A stretch of DNA of 44,409 nt, taken from Prochlorococcus sp. AG-347-N23 (lineage in GTDB: Bacteria > Cyanobacteriota > Cyanobacteriia > PCC-6307 > Cyanobiaceae). Position numbers and translations under genes: made by a program. The notes under the pieces are model-generated. The model made no database searches and had not been told where the DNA came from. It saw only the letters and a program-made list of their open reading frames with translations. The stretch spans positions 1-44,409 of the forward strand of contig QCCW01000005.1 in assembly GCA_003281125.1 (NCBI GenBank), read 5' to 3'. Position 1 is the stretch's first letter, and each line of letters opens with the position of its first letter. Positions 32,870-41,687 of the stretch are shown here, piece after piece.

Positions 32870-33682
32870 CTACAAAAAACTTTTTATAGATTTAATCAAT
32901 AGGCTAATTCCTACCAACAGACAAACAGTTGTAAAAGTCTTCCTTATGAGTATATTTCCTTTTAATATAGATAAATGAGCCCCAAAATATCCTCCTGTAA
33001 AAGAACCAATTATTAATATTATTAATGTTTTTGATGAAACTGGTCCTATTTTACTTAAAAAGATTGCTCCGGTAAAATTCCAAAAAATCCCCACAGTAAG
33101 GAATGTTAAACTTATGGCTCGAAGAAAATCTATCCTAAAGGTTTTTATTAAAAGTATTGTTACAAGTAATCCAGTGCCTGAAGAGATAGAACCATTCAAA
33201 ATACCTATAAGGAAAATAAAAATATAAAATCTAATTTTTCTAACTAAATTTAATTTATTTTTACAAGATGATTGACCCAAACCTGATTTAAAAAATGAGT
33301 AAACAGCTAATAATATTGAAATTATTCCTAAAAATAAATATAAATACTTTTCAGATATGTACTCAACAATAGAAGTCCCCAAGATAACTCCAGGTAAACC
33401 AAAAATTAAAATTTGCCAAGCAACATTTATATCATTTCTAAGAGATTTGAAATTTCTTAATGAACCTCCAATTCCTAATGCAACCGTAGCTAATTTATGG
33501 CTAGAAAGAGCCTGATAATAAGGGACTCCAAATAAAATTAATGCTGGCAATTGAAGTAATCCTGCTCCACCTCCAGAAATTGCTGAAAACGTATTTGAAA
33601 AAAAGGATATCAAAAATATAAGAAAATTACTATAAAAAGAATTATTAACTTTATCTACTAATGTTGTTAAAAAATAAAGCAT
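32870..33682 (-). CDS. TauE/SafE family membrane transporter
   Basis: 270 aa; SAISGGGAGLLQLPALILFGVPYYQALSSHKLATV; two repeats of the TauE/SafE type. Confidence 0.88.
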   Translation of the reverse strand: MLYFLTTLVDKVNNSFYSNFLIFLISFFSNTFSAISGGGAGLLQLPALILFGVPYYQALSSHKLATVALGIGGSLRNFKSLRNDINVAWQILIFGLPGVILGTSIVEYISEKYLYLFLGIISILLAVYSFFKSGLGQSSCKNKLNLVRKIRFYIFIFLIGILNGSISSGTGLLVTILLIKTFRIDFLRAISLTFLTVGIFWNFTGAIFLSKIGPVSSKTLIILIIGSFTGGYFGAHLSILKGNILIRKTFTTVCLLVGISLLIKSIKSFL

Positions 33683-33817
33683 TAAATCTAACTTTTAATT
33701 TTTTATAATCAAATAATTTTTATGTTAAAGAAAAGTATTTTGTAAAAAGTCTTATTTTCTTTTTCAATCATAGTTTTGAAAAAAACTGTTATTATTGATT
33801 AAGGTATCAAGAACATT

Positions 33818-34159
33818 ATGCATAGGCAAGATGCAATTCACCTTGATCAGCTATGTCCCAAGATAAATAATAAAAGTTGGAGAGAGTCAATTTATAAACT
33901 AACTAAATATAAATGTATTTATTGCGGCAAACCATCAGAATCACTTGATCATCTTCATCCAATGTCAAAAGGTGGTATGAGTAGTACAAGAAATTGCGTG
34001 CCATGTTGTTTATCATGTAATGGTAAAAAATCAGACTCGGAAGTTCTTGGATGGTATAGACAACAAAATTTTTATGATCCAAGAAGGGCTATGGCTATAC
34101 GAGCATGGTTTAATGACGATTTAAAATTAGCTTCAATTCTTTTGAGTTACATAAATTAA
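33818..34159 (+). CDS. HNH endonuclease family protein
   Basis: 113 aa; CIYCG...LDHLHPMSKGGMSSTRNCVPCCLSCNGKK. Confidence 0.9.
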   Translation: MHRQDAIHLDQLCPKINNKSWRESIYKLTKYKCIYCGKPSESLDHLHPMSKGGMSSTRNCVPCCLSCNGKKSDSEVLGWYRQQNFYDPRRAMAIRAWFNDDLKLASILLSYIN

Positions 34160-34241
34160 GTAATAAATTGAATAAGATTTCAAAAAATATTTTTTATCAA
34201 GTTTCAATATAATTTCTTATTTTGGTAAATAAATGAATTAT

Positions 34242-34436
34242 TTAAATTATACTTTTTCCTTCGTAATTAATTTTGTAGTTCCTGAAAACAGATATATTAG
34301 AAAAATCATCTTTCCAAATTATTGGTGAATCTATAACCTTTCTTTCGGGCGATTTTACTGAATAAATTAATCCAAACACAAAAAGAATTGTTATTAAGAT
34401 TATAGTAATTACTAATTTGTCTGAAATATTATTCAT
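34242..34436 (-). CDS. Small single-TM hypothetical protein
   Basis: 64 aa with N-terminal hydrophobic helix. Confidence 0.6.
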   Translation of the reverse strand: MNNISDKLVITIILITILFVFGLIYSVKSPERKVIDSPIIWKDDFSNISVFRNYKINYEGKSII

Positions 34437-34444
34437 AACATAAT

Positions 34445-34846
34445 CTATCTAGAAAAATTCTTATCAGGAGTTGTCTTTTCGTAAATCTCTAAAAAATAAG
34501 ATTTAAAATAATCAACTCCCGCCTTTCCAATTAATCCAAATGAATGGCCACAATTATTTACTACTTGTAATGAGATCTGATTTGCCAAGTCATCTTTCTC
34601 AATCCATTGTTTTTGTGGGTTGTATGAAAAAGATATTATATTTTCTGTTTTTATAATAGCTGATTTCATTGCTTCATCCTTAGAAAATCCATTTTTAATA
34701 GCCTTACAATATTTTCTCGAGAAATTATTAGAAATCCTATTTTGAAGTAAAGAGACACTAGGGTCTGACGTATCAAATGCTAAACCTATTGAAGGATTAA
34801 AAAGATAAACTGATAAAAAAAGTAAACTCAATAAAAATTTTAACAA
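34445..34846 (-). CDS. Exported hypothetical protein
   Basis: 133 aa with signal-peptide-like N-terminus MLKFLLSLLFLSVYLFNPSIGLAFD. Confidence 0.75.
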   Translation of the reverse strand: MLKFLLSLLFLSVYLFNPSIGLAFDTSDPSVSLLQNRISNNFSRKYCKAIKNGFSKDEAMKSAIIKTENIISFSYNPQKQWIEKDDLANQISLQVVNNCGHSFGLIGKAGVDYFKSYFLEIYEKTTPDKNFSR

Positions 34847-34995
34847 TAGCTATAGAAAAATACTTAAAGATAATATAGTAGTTTTTTTGTATTCTTTTCA
34901 ATTAAAATTTAAATTCTTATTAGCAAAATTAAATTTCAATTTATTAATAATTAATAGTATTGCAATAAGTTCAGTAATAATAGTCAGAGGTTTAT

Positions 34996-35229
34996 TTGAT
35001 TACCTATATGTACGATTCATTGATGACACTACTATTCTTTCCTGATTGGACAAATGGATTACCTTCAGACTTTTTAATACTTCATTTTTTCGTAGGAGCT
35101 GTTATTTTTCCATTCAACATGATTCATGCAAAAGCGAGAAAAGTTGACAGCCTTAATCCACAGGAAGCAGCTAATGGATATAAAAACTCAGACAATACTA
35201 CATTTTTTGGCTACGAAGAAATAAATTAG
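34996..35229 (+). CDS. Small hypothetical membrane protein
   Basis: 77 aa; alternative start at 35008 (MYDSLMTLLFFPDWTNGLPSDFLILHFFVGAVIFPF). Confidence 0.65.
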   Translation: MITYMYDSLMTLLFFPDWTNGLPSDFLILHFFVGAVIFPFNMIHAKARKVDSLNPQEAANGYKNSDNTTFFGYEEIN

Positions 35230-35245
35230 ATTTAAATCAAATTTA

Positions 35246-35473
35246 TTGATGATAATTTCCCTAAATACAGCTTTAGATCTCAAAATTTTTAGCCCCAGTG
35301 AACCTTTAGGTATATTGATACTTTCTTTAGGATTAATATTTACTGGATTAATTTTTTATATTATTTATTTTGTAAGTACAAATAAAGAATCACTAGAAGA
35401 TAAAAAAATCAGAACAAAAAAAGAGTTTTTGCAAAAAGAGAAAATAGGAAAATTATTTCCTAAGAAAAAATAA
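35246..35473 (+). CDS. Small single-TM hypothetical protein with basic C-terminus
   Basis: 75 aa; TM followed by lysine-rich tail. Confidence 0.6.
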   Translation: MMIISLNTALDLKIFSPSEPLGILILSLGLIFTGLIFYIIYFVSTNKESLEDKKIRTKKEFLQKEKIGKLFPKKK

Positions 35474-35696
35474 TCTTAATTAATTTATTACTACTAAGTA
35501 ATCTATTTATATTAGTTATTATTAAATCAGTAGGATCTAAAATCATTAATTCTAGTTCTTTTGAGTCAAACATTATTTATAAAATTTAATCCTAACAACT
35601 GAATTGTTTTTATGAGAAATTTATTTGTAATTTAAACACCAAAAATATTTTCATATCTATCAAAAAATGTTAAAAATAAAGAAATGATTTGCAATA

Positions 35697-36200
35697 GTGG
35701 AGAATTCACCTCAATATCTATTTCTTGCTAGCGGAGTAAAAAATGGAGAAGGTTTTTGGAGTCTGGGAGTCAAAAATTGTGATGAAATTATTCTTGAGGA
35801 TAAAAATCTTTTAGATTGCCATAGAAAAGAATTAATAGGAAATAAATCAGCAAATGATATTATTTTCGCAATAAATTTAAATATAAAAAATTTATTCGAA
35901 GAATTAAGAAATAAAAATTATTTAATTGAAAAACCTTCAATGGGAATTTCTTTAGATATACCACTAGACATTATTGAAAGTATTTTTGATTTTTGGTTAG
36001 ATATTTATAAAGATCAAGAAGCTTGGGAGACGTGTTTAGGACTTCTTAAAGTTAGAAAAAGGATTTCCCTTAAAAATCTAATTGAGAGTAATAGTTTAAA
36101 AGGTAACTCCAAAAAATGGGCTATAAAAATTGAAAGTTTACATACTTATGTACCTAATTCACTAAGGATTGAAAAGCGTAATGAACCCATGTGGAAATAA
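35697..36200 (+). CDS. Conserved hypothetical protein
   Basis: 167 aa, GTG start; YLFLASGVKNGEGFWSLGVKNCDEIIL. Confidence 0.75.
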   Translation: MENSPQYLFLASGVKNGEGFWSLGVKNCDEIILEDKNLLDCHRKELIGNKSANDIIFAINLNIKNLFEELRNKNYLIEKPSMGISLDIPLDIIESIFDFWLDIYKDQEAWETCLGLLKVRKRISLKNLIESNSLKGNSKKWAIKIESLHTYVPNSLRIEKRNEPMWK

Positions 36201-36274
36201 TACTATCTTTAATTAATTAACATATTTACTTCGTAGGATATTTAAGTAAAAATAAAATTATTTAGTAATTAAAA

Positions 36275-36445
36275 ATGCAACCATATTCTTTTAATAACGA
36301 TCAAATGAATGGAATTGTCGAAAATACATACGCCAATATAATAAAAGAATGTGAAAATTTAAAAAAAATTACTAATTGCCCAAATGAACAGTTGGTAGCA
36401 CTATTAAGTGTTATCGCATCAAATTTCGCAACTACAACTGAATAA
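36275..36445 (+). CDS. Small hypothetical protein (56 aa)
   Basis: MQPYSFNNDQMNGIVENTYANIIKECENLKKITNCPNEQLVALLSVIASNFATTTE; 13 nt before the next gene; absent from ORF track. Confidence 0.6.
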   Translation: MQPYSFNNDQMNGIVENTYANIIKECENLKKITNCPNEQLVALLSVIASNFATTTE

Positions 36446-36458
36446 GACTCAGATTAAT

Positions 36459-36854
36459 ATGACAACATATTTTACTTGGAACGATTTTGATGAGAGCGTA
36501 GTACATATAGCCAATAAATGTAGGTCTTTAGAGTTTTCTGGTATATATGGTGTGCCTCGAGGTGGATTATGTCTTGCTGTAGCATTAAGCCATAAATTAA
36601 AAATAAATTTAATTTCAGAACCAAAAAAAAATTCACTAATTTTAGATGATGTTTATGAAACTGGTATTACATTAAACAGCTTCAAAGATATTGAGGGAGC
36701 AATGTTTTTTGTATTATTTAGTAAAATTAAACCTACTTGGTGGAATACTGTATTTATATCAGAAAAAAGCGAATGGATAGTTTTCCCCTGGGAAAACCCT
36801 GTAAATTTAGAAAGGGATCGAAATGAGTACATCAATAAAAGAGGTTTAACTTGA
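36459..36854 (+). CDS. Phosphoribosyltransferase (Gpt-like)
   Basis: IYGVPRGGLCLAVALSHKL, PRPP-loop LILDDVYETGITL, C-terminal WIVFPWE; start 36459 preferred over 36408. Confidence 0.85.
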   Translation: MTTYFTWNDFDESVVHIANKCRSLEFSGIYGVPRGGLCLAVALSHKLKINLISEPKKNSLILDDVYETGITLNSFKDIEGAMFFVLFSKIKPTWWNTVFISEKSEWIVFPWENPVNLERDRNEYINKRGLT

Positions 36855-37318
36855 AAAAGAAATTATATTTTGCTAATCCATATGGATTTTCAAAACAAAC
36901 TAAAAAACTCTTATATGAATTTATTAAAGTCTTTAATGATTTAAATGTAGAGGTTTATGAACCTTTTGAAAGGACGAAACATATTATAGAAAAAGAAGGG
37001 GAATGGGCATATGAGCTGGCAAGACATAATTTAGATGATTTGAAAAAGTGCGATTGTATTTTTGCGATTGTTAATGGCACACCTCCGGATGAAGGAGTAA
37101 TGATTGAATTAGGTATTGCAATTGCTCTAAGAAAGGAAATATTTTTATTCAGGGATGATTTTAGAAATTGTTCCGACAGTAATCAATACCCTTTAAATCT
37201 TATGTTATTTCTTGGACTGCCTAGAGACAATTGGGAAAAATATTACTTTGAATCCTTAGAAGACATAAAAAGTAATAAAAAAGGATTTGTAAAGTGGGCA
37301 GGAAAATATCCTCAATAA
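36851..37318 (+). CDS. Nucleoside 2-deoxyribosyltransferase family protein
   Basis: 155 aa; YFANPYGFS...CDCIFAIVNGTPPDEGVMIELGIAIALRKEIFLFRDDFR; TTGA overlap with the PRTase gene. Confidence 0.9.
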   Translation: MKKKLYFANPYGFSKQTKKLLYEFIKVFNDLNVEVYEPFERTKHIIEKEGEWAYELARHNLDDLKKCDCIFAIVNGTPPDEGVMIELGIAIALRKEIFLFRDDFRNCSDSNQYPLNLMLFLGLPRDNWEKYYFESLEDIKSNKKGFVKWAGKYPQ

Positions 37319-37394
37319 ACAAAATTCATGAGTTCAAGTTTCAAGATTTAAATAAATCAGGTTAAGTGTTAGAATATATTTTATTTAGAAAATT

Positions 37395-37571
37395 TTGACA
37401 CAAGTTACAGTTGGAGAGAATGAGGGAATAGAGTCTGCCCTTAGAAGATTTAAAAGACAAGTATCTAAATCAGGAATCTTTGCGGATTTAAAAAGACTTA
37501 GACATCATGAAACCCCTATTGAAAAATACAAAAGAAAATTACAACAAAGAAGGAAAGCAAAGAGAAGATAG
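37395..37571 (+). CDS. rpsU: Ribosomal protein S21 (58 aa, TTG start)
   Basis: [58 protein letters not shown]; absent from ORF track. Confidence 0.95.
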   Translation: MTQVTVGENEGIESALRRFKRQVSKSGIFADLKRLRHHETPIEKYKRKLQQRRKAKRR

Positions 37572-37636
37572 TGTTAAAAATACCTTATAGAATAATGAAG
37601 ATTATTATTATTTGATTTTTTAGTTTAAAAATATAA

Positions 37637-37981
37637 TTATTTAAGCTTCTTTAGCTTTTTAACTAAATTTATTCCGACACCTGATATTGCAAGGAGCTCT
37701 TTTTCATCTGCTGCAATAACATCCTTTGTTGTTTTAAATCCAGCCTCATATAAAGCTTTAGCACTTTTAGCTCCAACTCCTGGAAGTGTAGTTAAGGTTT
37801 CAATATTTTTCTTTGAATTTACTGGTTTTGATTTTGTTTTCGTTTTTGTTTTAGTTTTTGTTTTCGTTTTTGAAGATTTTGCAGTCTTACTTGGTTTTTT
37901 ATCTTTCTTTAAAGGAGTTTCAGGGGATGCCGCACTTTTAAATAGAATAGATTTTAGTTTACCTATGAATTTAGAAATCAT
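37637..37981 (-). CDS. Helix-hairpin-helix protein with Lys/Thr repeat linker
   Basis: 114 aa; KTKTKTKTKTKSKP linker, then LTTLPGVGAKSAKALYEAGFKTTKDVIAADEKELLAISGVGINLVKKLKKL. Confidence 0.85.
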   Translation of the reverse strand: MISKFIGKLKSILFKSAASPETPLKKDKKPSKTAKSSKTKTKTKTKTKTKSKPVNSKKNIETLTTLPGVGAKSAKALYEAGFKTTKDVIAADEKELLAISGVGINLVKKLKKLK

Positions 37982-38028
37982 TGCAATATAAAAGTAATAA
38001 AATAAATGTTTAAATTAAATTATTATAA

Positions 38029-38044
38029 AATTCCCATGGGAATT
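38029..38044. promoter_or_regulatory. Perfect 16-bp palindrome in a divergent intergenic region
   Basis: AATTCCCATGGGAATT between divergent genes starting at 37981(-) and 38256(+). Confidence 0.4.
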
Positions 38045-38115
38045 AATAACAATACTATAAATAATTGAATAAAAATAATTTATTTACATTCATATAAAGA
38101 CACATATTTAATATT

Positions 38116-38141
38116 AATGCAAGCTTAGAAACAATTGCATT
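38116..38141. promoter_or_regulatory. 7-bp inverted repeat with 12-nt spacer in the same divergent region
   Basis: AATGCAA-gcttagaaacaa-TTGCATT. Confidence 0.3.
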
Positions 38142-38255
38142 TTAATTTAACATTACTATAGAAATCTTGAGAAAAGAAAAAAAATGTACTTTCCAAAATT
38201 CAAATCAATTACTAATAGTAAAATTGGAATCATATTAGTGAGCAGAATATAGAAA

Positions 38256-38852
38256 ATGAAGCTTATATTTATAAGTGGTCCTTCTGGCAGCGGTAAAACC
38301 ACCTTATCAAATCAAATCATAGAAAAAATTAAAAATGGGATTGTTTTAAGCACAGACAATTACTATAAATCAGGGCTAATTAGTAAATTACTCTCAAAAA
38401 TGGTAGAGGGTTATTTCGATAGAAGTATAAGTTTTAATTACAAACAATTTAAAAAAGATTTTAATTTTATTCTTAAGAATGGAATTTCAATCTATGAGAG
38501 AACTTATAATTTTAAAAAGAAAAAAATTAATAATTTCTTGAACGAAAAAAAAAATATTAATTTTTTAATTATTGAAGGTATTTTTGCTAAAAAATTCTCA
38601 GGCAAATTAAATAATAAAAATTATATATTCATAGAATTAAAAATAAATAAATATGATTGTATGAAAAGAGTTCTCCAAAGAGATATAAAAGAAAGGGGAA
38701 AGACAAAAAAACAAGCTGAAGCTGATTTCTTAAAATCATGGGATATTTATTATGATAAATTTAAATATAAAAATATTAAAAATAATGTAAATGAATTTAT
38801 TTTTACTAAAAACACAAATATTGATCAAATGCTTAAAAAAATATTTGAATGA
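38256..38852 (+). CDS. Uridine-kinase-like P-loop kinase
   Basis: 198 aa; Walker A GPSGSGKTT, STDNYYKSG, EGIFA, RDIKERGKT. Confidence 0.85.
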   Translation: MKLIFISGPSGSGKTTLSNQIIEKIKNGIVLSTDNYYKSGLISKLLSKMVEGYFDRSISFNYKQFKKDFNFILKNGISIYERTYNFKKKKINNFLNEKKNINFLIIEGIFAKKFSGKLNNKNYIFIELKINKYDCMKRVLQRDIKERGKTKKQAEADFLKSWDIYYDKFKYKNIKNNVNEFIFTKNTNIDQMLKKIFE

Positions 38853-40006
38853 ATTTTTAATTTTTCCTCTAATTTTAAAGCACTAAAAATTGAGCCTTCA
38901 ATTCTAGCAAATCCTTCTCCTTCAAACCAATCTCCGCAAAATCCAATTCTATATTTTTTACTAAATTGTAAAGATAATGGGACGCTGCATCCAGAAGGCT
39001 GAGAAGCTCTCCATTTCATAATGGAAATTCCCTCATTACAACTCAATTGATTTACTAAAGAATTGCCCTCAAAAAGTTTATTGAAATTTGTGAATATTTT
39101 TTGATTAAATAAATCTTCATCTTTTGCATTTATATATGAATTAATAAAATCAAGATTTTTTGTATGTACTACAATTCCTAATTTTTTATTATCTTGTAAC
39201 TGAAAAACAACCCTTTCAAATTTATATTTATCCTCAAGACTTTTTTTTAAATGAAAATACCTATATTTCTTGGAATAAAAATCTCTATAACTATAATTTT
39301 CATTTGTATAAATTAAAAAAGTTAGTCTAGGAATAAATGATTGTCTATCTAAATAATCTAAAAGCAAATCAATTTTTTTATCTTGATTTTTAGGTATAGC
39401 TTTTCTTAATGGAATTTGATTTAAATTAAATATTTTTAGAGATCTTTTATGTAATAACAAATTAGTTGAGCAAATAATAAATTTAGATTTGAATTTATAT
39501 CCTTTGGTAGATGTTAATGTCCATTCATCATTTTTAAACTTCAAGTCAAATATTAAAGTTTCAAAAAAAAAGTCAATCTTGTCTTGAAAATTATTTAACT
39601 CAATTATCTTTTGGGATAATTCGCTCATAGAAAATAAAGAAATATATCTATCCCCACAATAAAATTCAGATTTCTTAATAGTTTCTAATTTAGTATCATC
39701 ACCTAAAAAAATTAATTCCGAATCGTCAATTCTAATAAATCTATTAACTAATAATTGATCAATATAATTTTTTAATAGAAGGTTATCTTTATTGTTGCTT
39801 ATATTAAAGTTTGGAGCACCATGGTTTAGTTTCCATCCTTTAAATCTTTTGCTTATTCTTGTACTTGATCGACCCCCAAGTCCCCGCCCAACCTCAATTA
39901 ATGCAATTTTTTTTGTAATGTTATTTTGAAGATATCTTGAGGCGAAAACGCATGCAGATAGTCCTCCACCTATTATTAATAAGTCGTATGATAAATTTGT
40001 TTTCAT
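38825..40006 (-). CDS. FAD/NAD(P)-binding oxidoreductase (renalase/amine-oxidase-like)
   Basis: 393 aa; LLIIGGGLSACVFASRYL, EVGRGLGGRSSTR, GFCGDWFEGEGFARIEGSIFSALKLEEKL. Confidence 0.87.
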   Translation of the reverse strand: MKTNLSYDLLIIGGGLSACVFASRYLQNNITKKIALIEVGRGLGGRSSTRISKRFKGWKLNHGAPNFNISNNKDNLLLKNYIDQLLVNRFIRIDDSELIFLGDDTKLETIKKSEFYCGDRYISLFSMSELSQKIIELNNFQDKIDFFFETLIFDLKFKNDEWTLTSTKGYKFKSKFIICSTNLLLHKRSLKIFNLNQIPLRKAIPKNQDKKIDLLLDYLDRQSFIPRLTFLIYTNENYSYRDFYSKKYRYFHLKKSLEDKYKFERVVFQLQDNKKLGIVVHTKNLDFINSYINAKDEDLFNQKIFTNFNKLFEGNSLVNQLSCNEGISIMKWRASQPSGCSVPLSLQFSKKYRIGFCGDWFEGEGFARIEGSIFSALKLEEKLKIHSNIFLSI

Positions 40007-40026
40007 TACTCTGAAATTGGTAAAAA

Positions 40027-40833
40027 TTATATATCACTTCTAAAGAAACTGTAAACAGAATCGAGTTTTTCTGATGATGCAAAATCAGTTTCAATTACAG
40101 GAGTAATATTATTATTTTTATAAAAACAGACTAAATCTCTTGTAAAAGCATAATAATCATCTAACAAATGTAAATATTTTTCTGATATATAAACCTCTTT
40201 CCAAGGACGAAATTTAAATCTCGCTATAAATTGTTTTGAAGGAATTAATAAACTTCCAAATAGATTTATTTTTTCATGTTTTGCTACTTTCTTGATATAA
40301 CTCACTTCATTCTGAAGAACATTAATATCTGTTCCATATTGAAACCAAATTGAATTTATTAATCCTGAAGAAAGTTTGCTATCAAACCTTTCTCTTTCTG
40401 AAGTATCATTATAATATTTTTTCAAATATGGGTTATAAGCTATACCTAACTTTACTTTTAAATTTTTTTCTTTTTTTACTTTACTTAAAACATTAGTGGC
40501 ATCAAAGTTTTTTTTCTTATTAGAACCTGACACAAGAAGAATTTCATAATTTCTATTTGAATAGGAATTTTTTAAAAAATCTAAAAGATCTTGATATGAT
40601 TTTTCTTTATTTTTAGAGTATTGATGATATAGACTATAGTGATAAGTTACATTGAATTCATGGTAATTTTTTGATATATATTTAATCGTTGAATTAAAAA
40701 AATTCTTTTTAATAGCCCCCTTACATGGAATATTAATATTATTTATTTTTTTGAATTTACAGAAATTAAGTTTATTTTCTAACTGAGAAATATTTTTAAA
40801 TGACAATTCAAATCTTAAATTACTAATCATCAA
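40027..40833 (-). CDS. Conserved protein, possibly methylenetetrahydrofolate-reductase-like TIM barrel
   Basis: 268 aa; KVKLGIAYNPYLKKYY, WFQYGTDINVLQNEVSYIKKV, LFGSLLIPSKQFIARFKFRPWKEVYIS resemble MTHFR-fold segments; assignment by eye only. Confidence 0.5.
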   Translation of the reverse strand: MMISNLRFELSFKNISQLENKLNFCKFKKINNINIPCKGAIKKNFFNSTIKYISKNYHEFNVTYHYSLYHQYSKNKEKSYQDLLDFLKNSYSNRNYEILLVSGSNKKKNFDATNVLSKVKKEKNLKVKLGIAYNPYLKKYYNDTSERERFDSKLSSGLINSIWFQYGTDINVLQNEVSYIKKVAKHEKINLFGSLLIPSKQFIARFKFRPWKEVYISEKYLHLLDDYYAFTRDLVCFYKNNNITPVIETDFASSEKLDSVYSFFRSDI

Positions 40834-41269
40834 TTAGTACATACAATTTATATGAGAATATTTTAACGAAAACATTCTTACGCTATGACAATTATTTTTA
40901 TGTTCATATATATTCATAACGTTAATTAAAGGCGAATAATTAGATAGCCAAAAGAAAAATACAATAATCCTTTTTAAGAAATTTCGTATTCTGATTAATT
41001 TTCAATTATCTCAATGAAACATTTACGGTTCTTTGAAATTAATATTCCCTGCCAGAAAAAATTAAGACCTCACAAAATTCTGGAAAATAGAAACTAAAAA
41101 CATCTCATATTCTATTAATTAATTATGATTAAATAAAATAAAAAAATAAAAAAAGGTACAAGTTTAAAAAAATATTTATAAATATCTCATTTTTTTAGCA
41201 AATCACCAAACCATAAAAGATTTTAATGAACTCGAGAGGTTAGAATATCAAAAAGTAATTTAAAAAAAT

Positions 41270-41674
41270 ATGGCAAGCCAAGACTATCTTATTGCAATAG
41301 CATTAATAGAGCAAAACCTTGTTAGAGCAATGCCTCTTGGAGGAAAAGAAGTTAAAGATAATTTAGACGATCCAGAGAATTTCAAGAAACTTGGCGAAGA
41401 AGTTGTTTTAAACCTTCTTCTTAGAGTTTTTCAAAGGAGCGATGAAGGTTCTTTAAAAAGGGCTTCTGAAGATAAAGGGTTACTTTTGGTTCATATGCAT
41501 CCTAAAAGGATGCAGAAAGAGCTTCCATTTATTAAATCTGAATGGATAAGAGACGGTGATACTCAACAATTTTTAAAGTACCTCGGCAATCTTTCTAAAG
41601 AAGTATGGACTGCATCATTTATAAAATACAAAGGTATTGAATTTACTTCTATCTCAAAAAATGAAGATATCTAA
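41270..41674 (+). CDS. Conserved hypothetical protein
   Basis: 134 aa ORF, good composition: MASQDYLIAIALIEQNLVRAMPLGGKEVKDNLDDPENFKKLGEEVV. Confidence 0.75.
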   Translation: MASQDYLIAIALIEQNLVRAMPLGGKEVKDNLDDPENFKKLGEEVVLNLLLRVFQRSDEGSLKRASEDKGLLLVHMHPKRMQKELPFIKSEWIRDGDTQQFLKYLGNLSKEVWTASFIKYKGIEFTSISKNEDI

Positions 41675-41687
41675 AAATAAATTCTTT

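Noticed and set aside
37800-37880. Possible repeat array/CRISPR-like pattern (TTTTGTTTTCGTTTTTG repeats)
   Set aside because: Explained by the (Lys-Thr) codon repeat of the HHH protein; no spacer structure.
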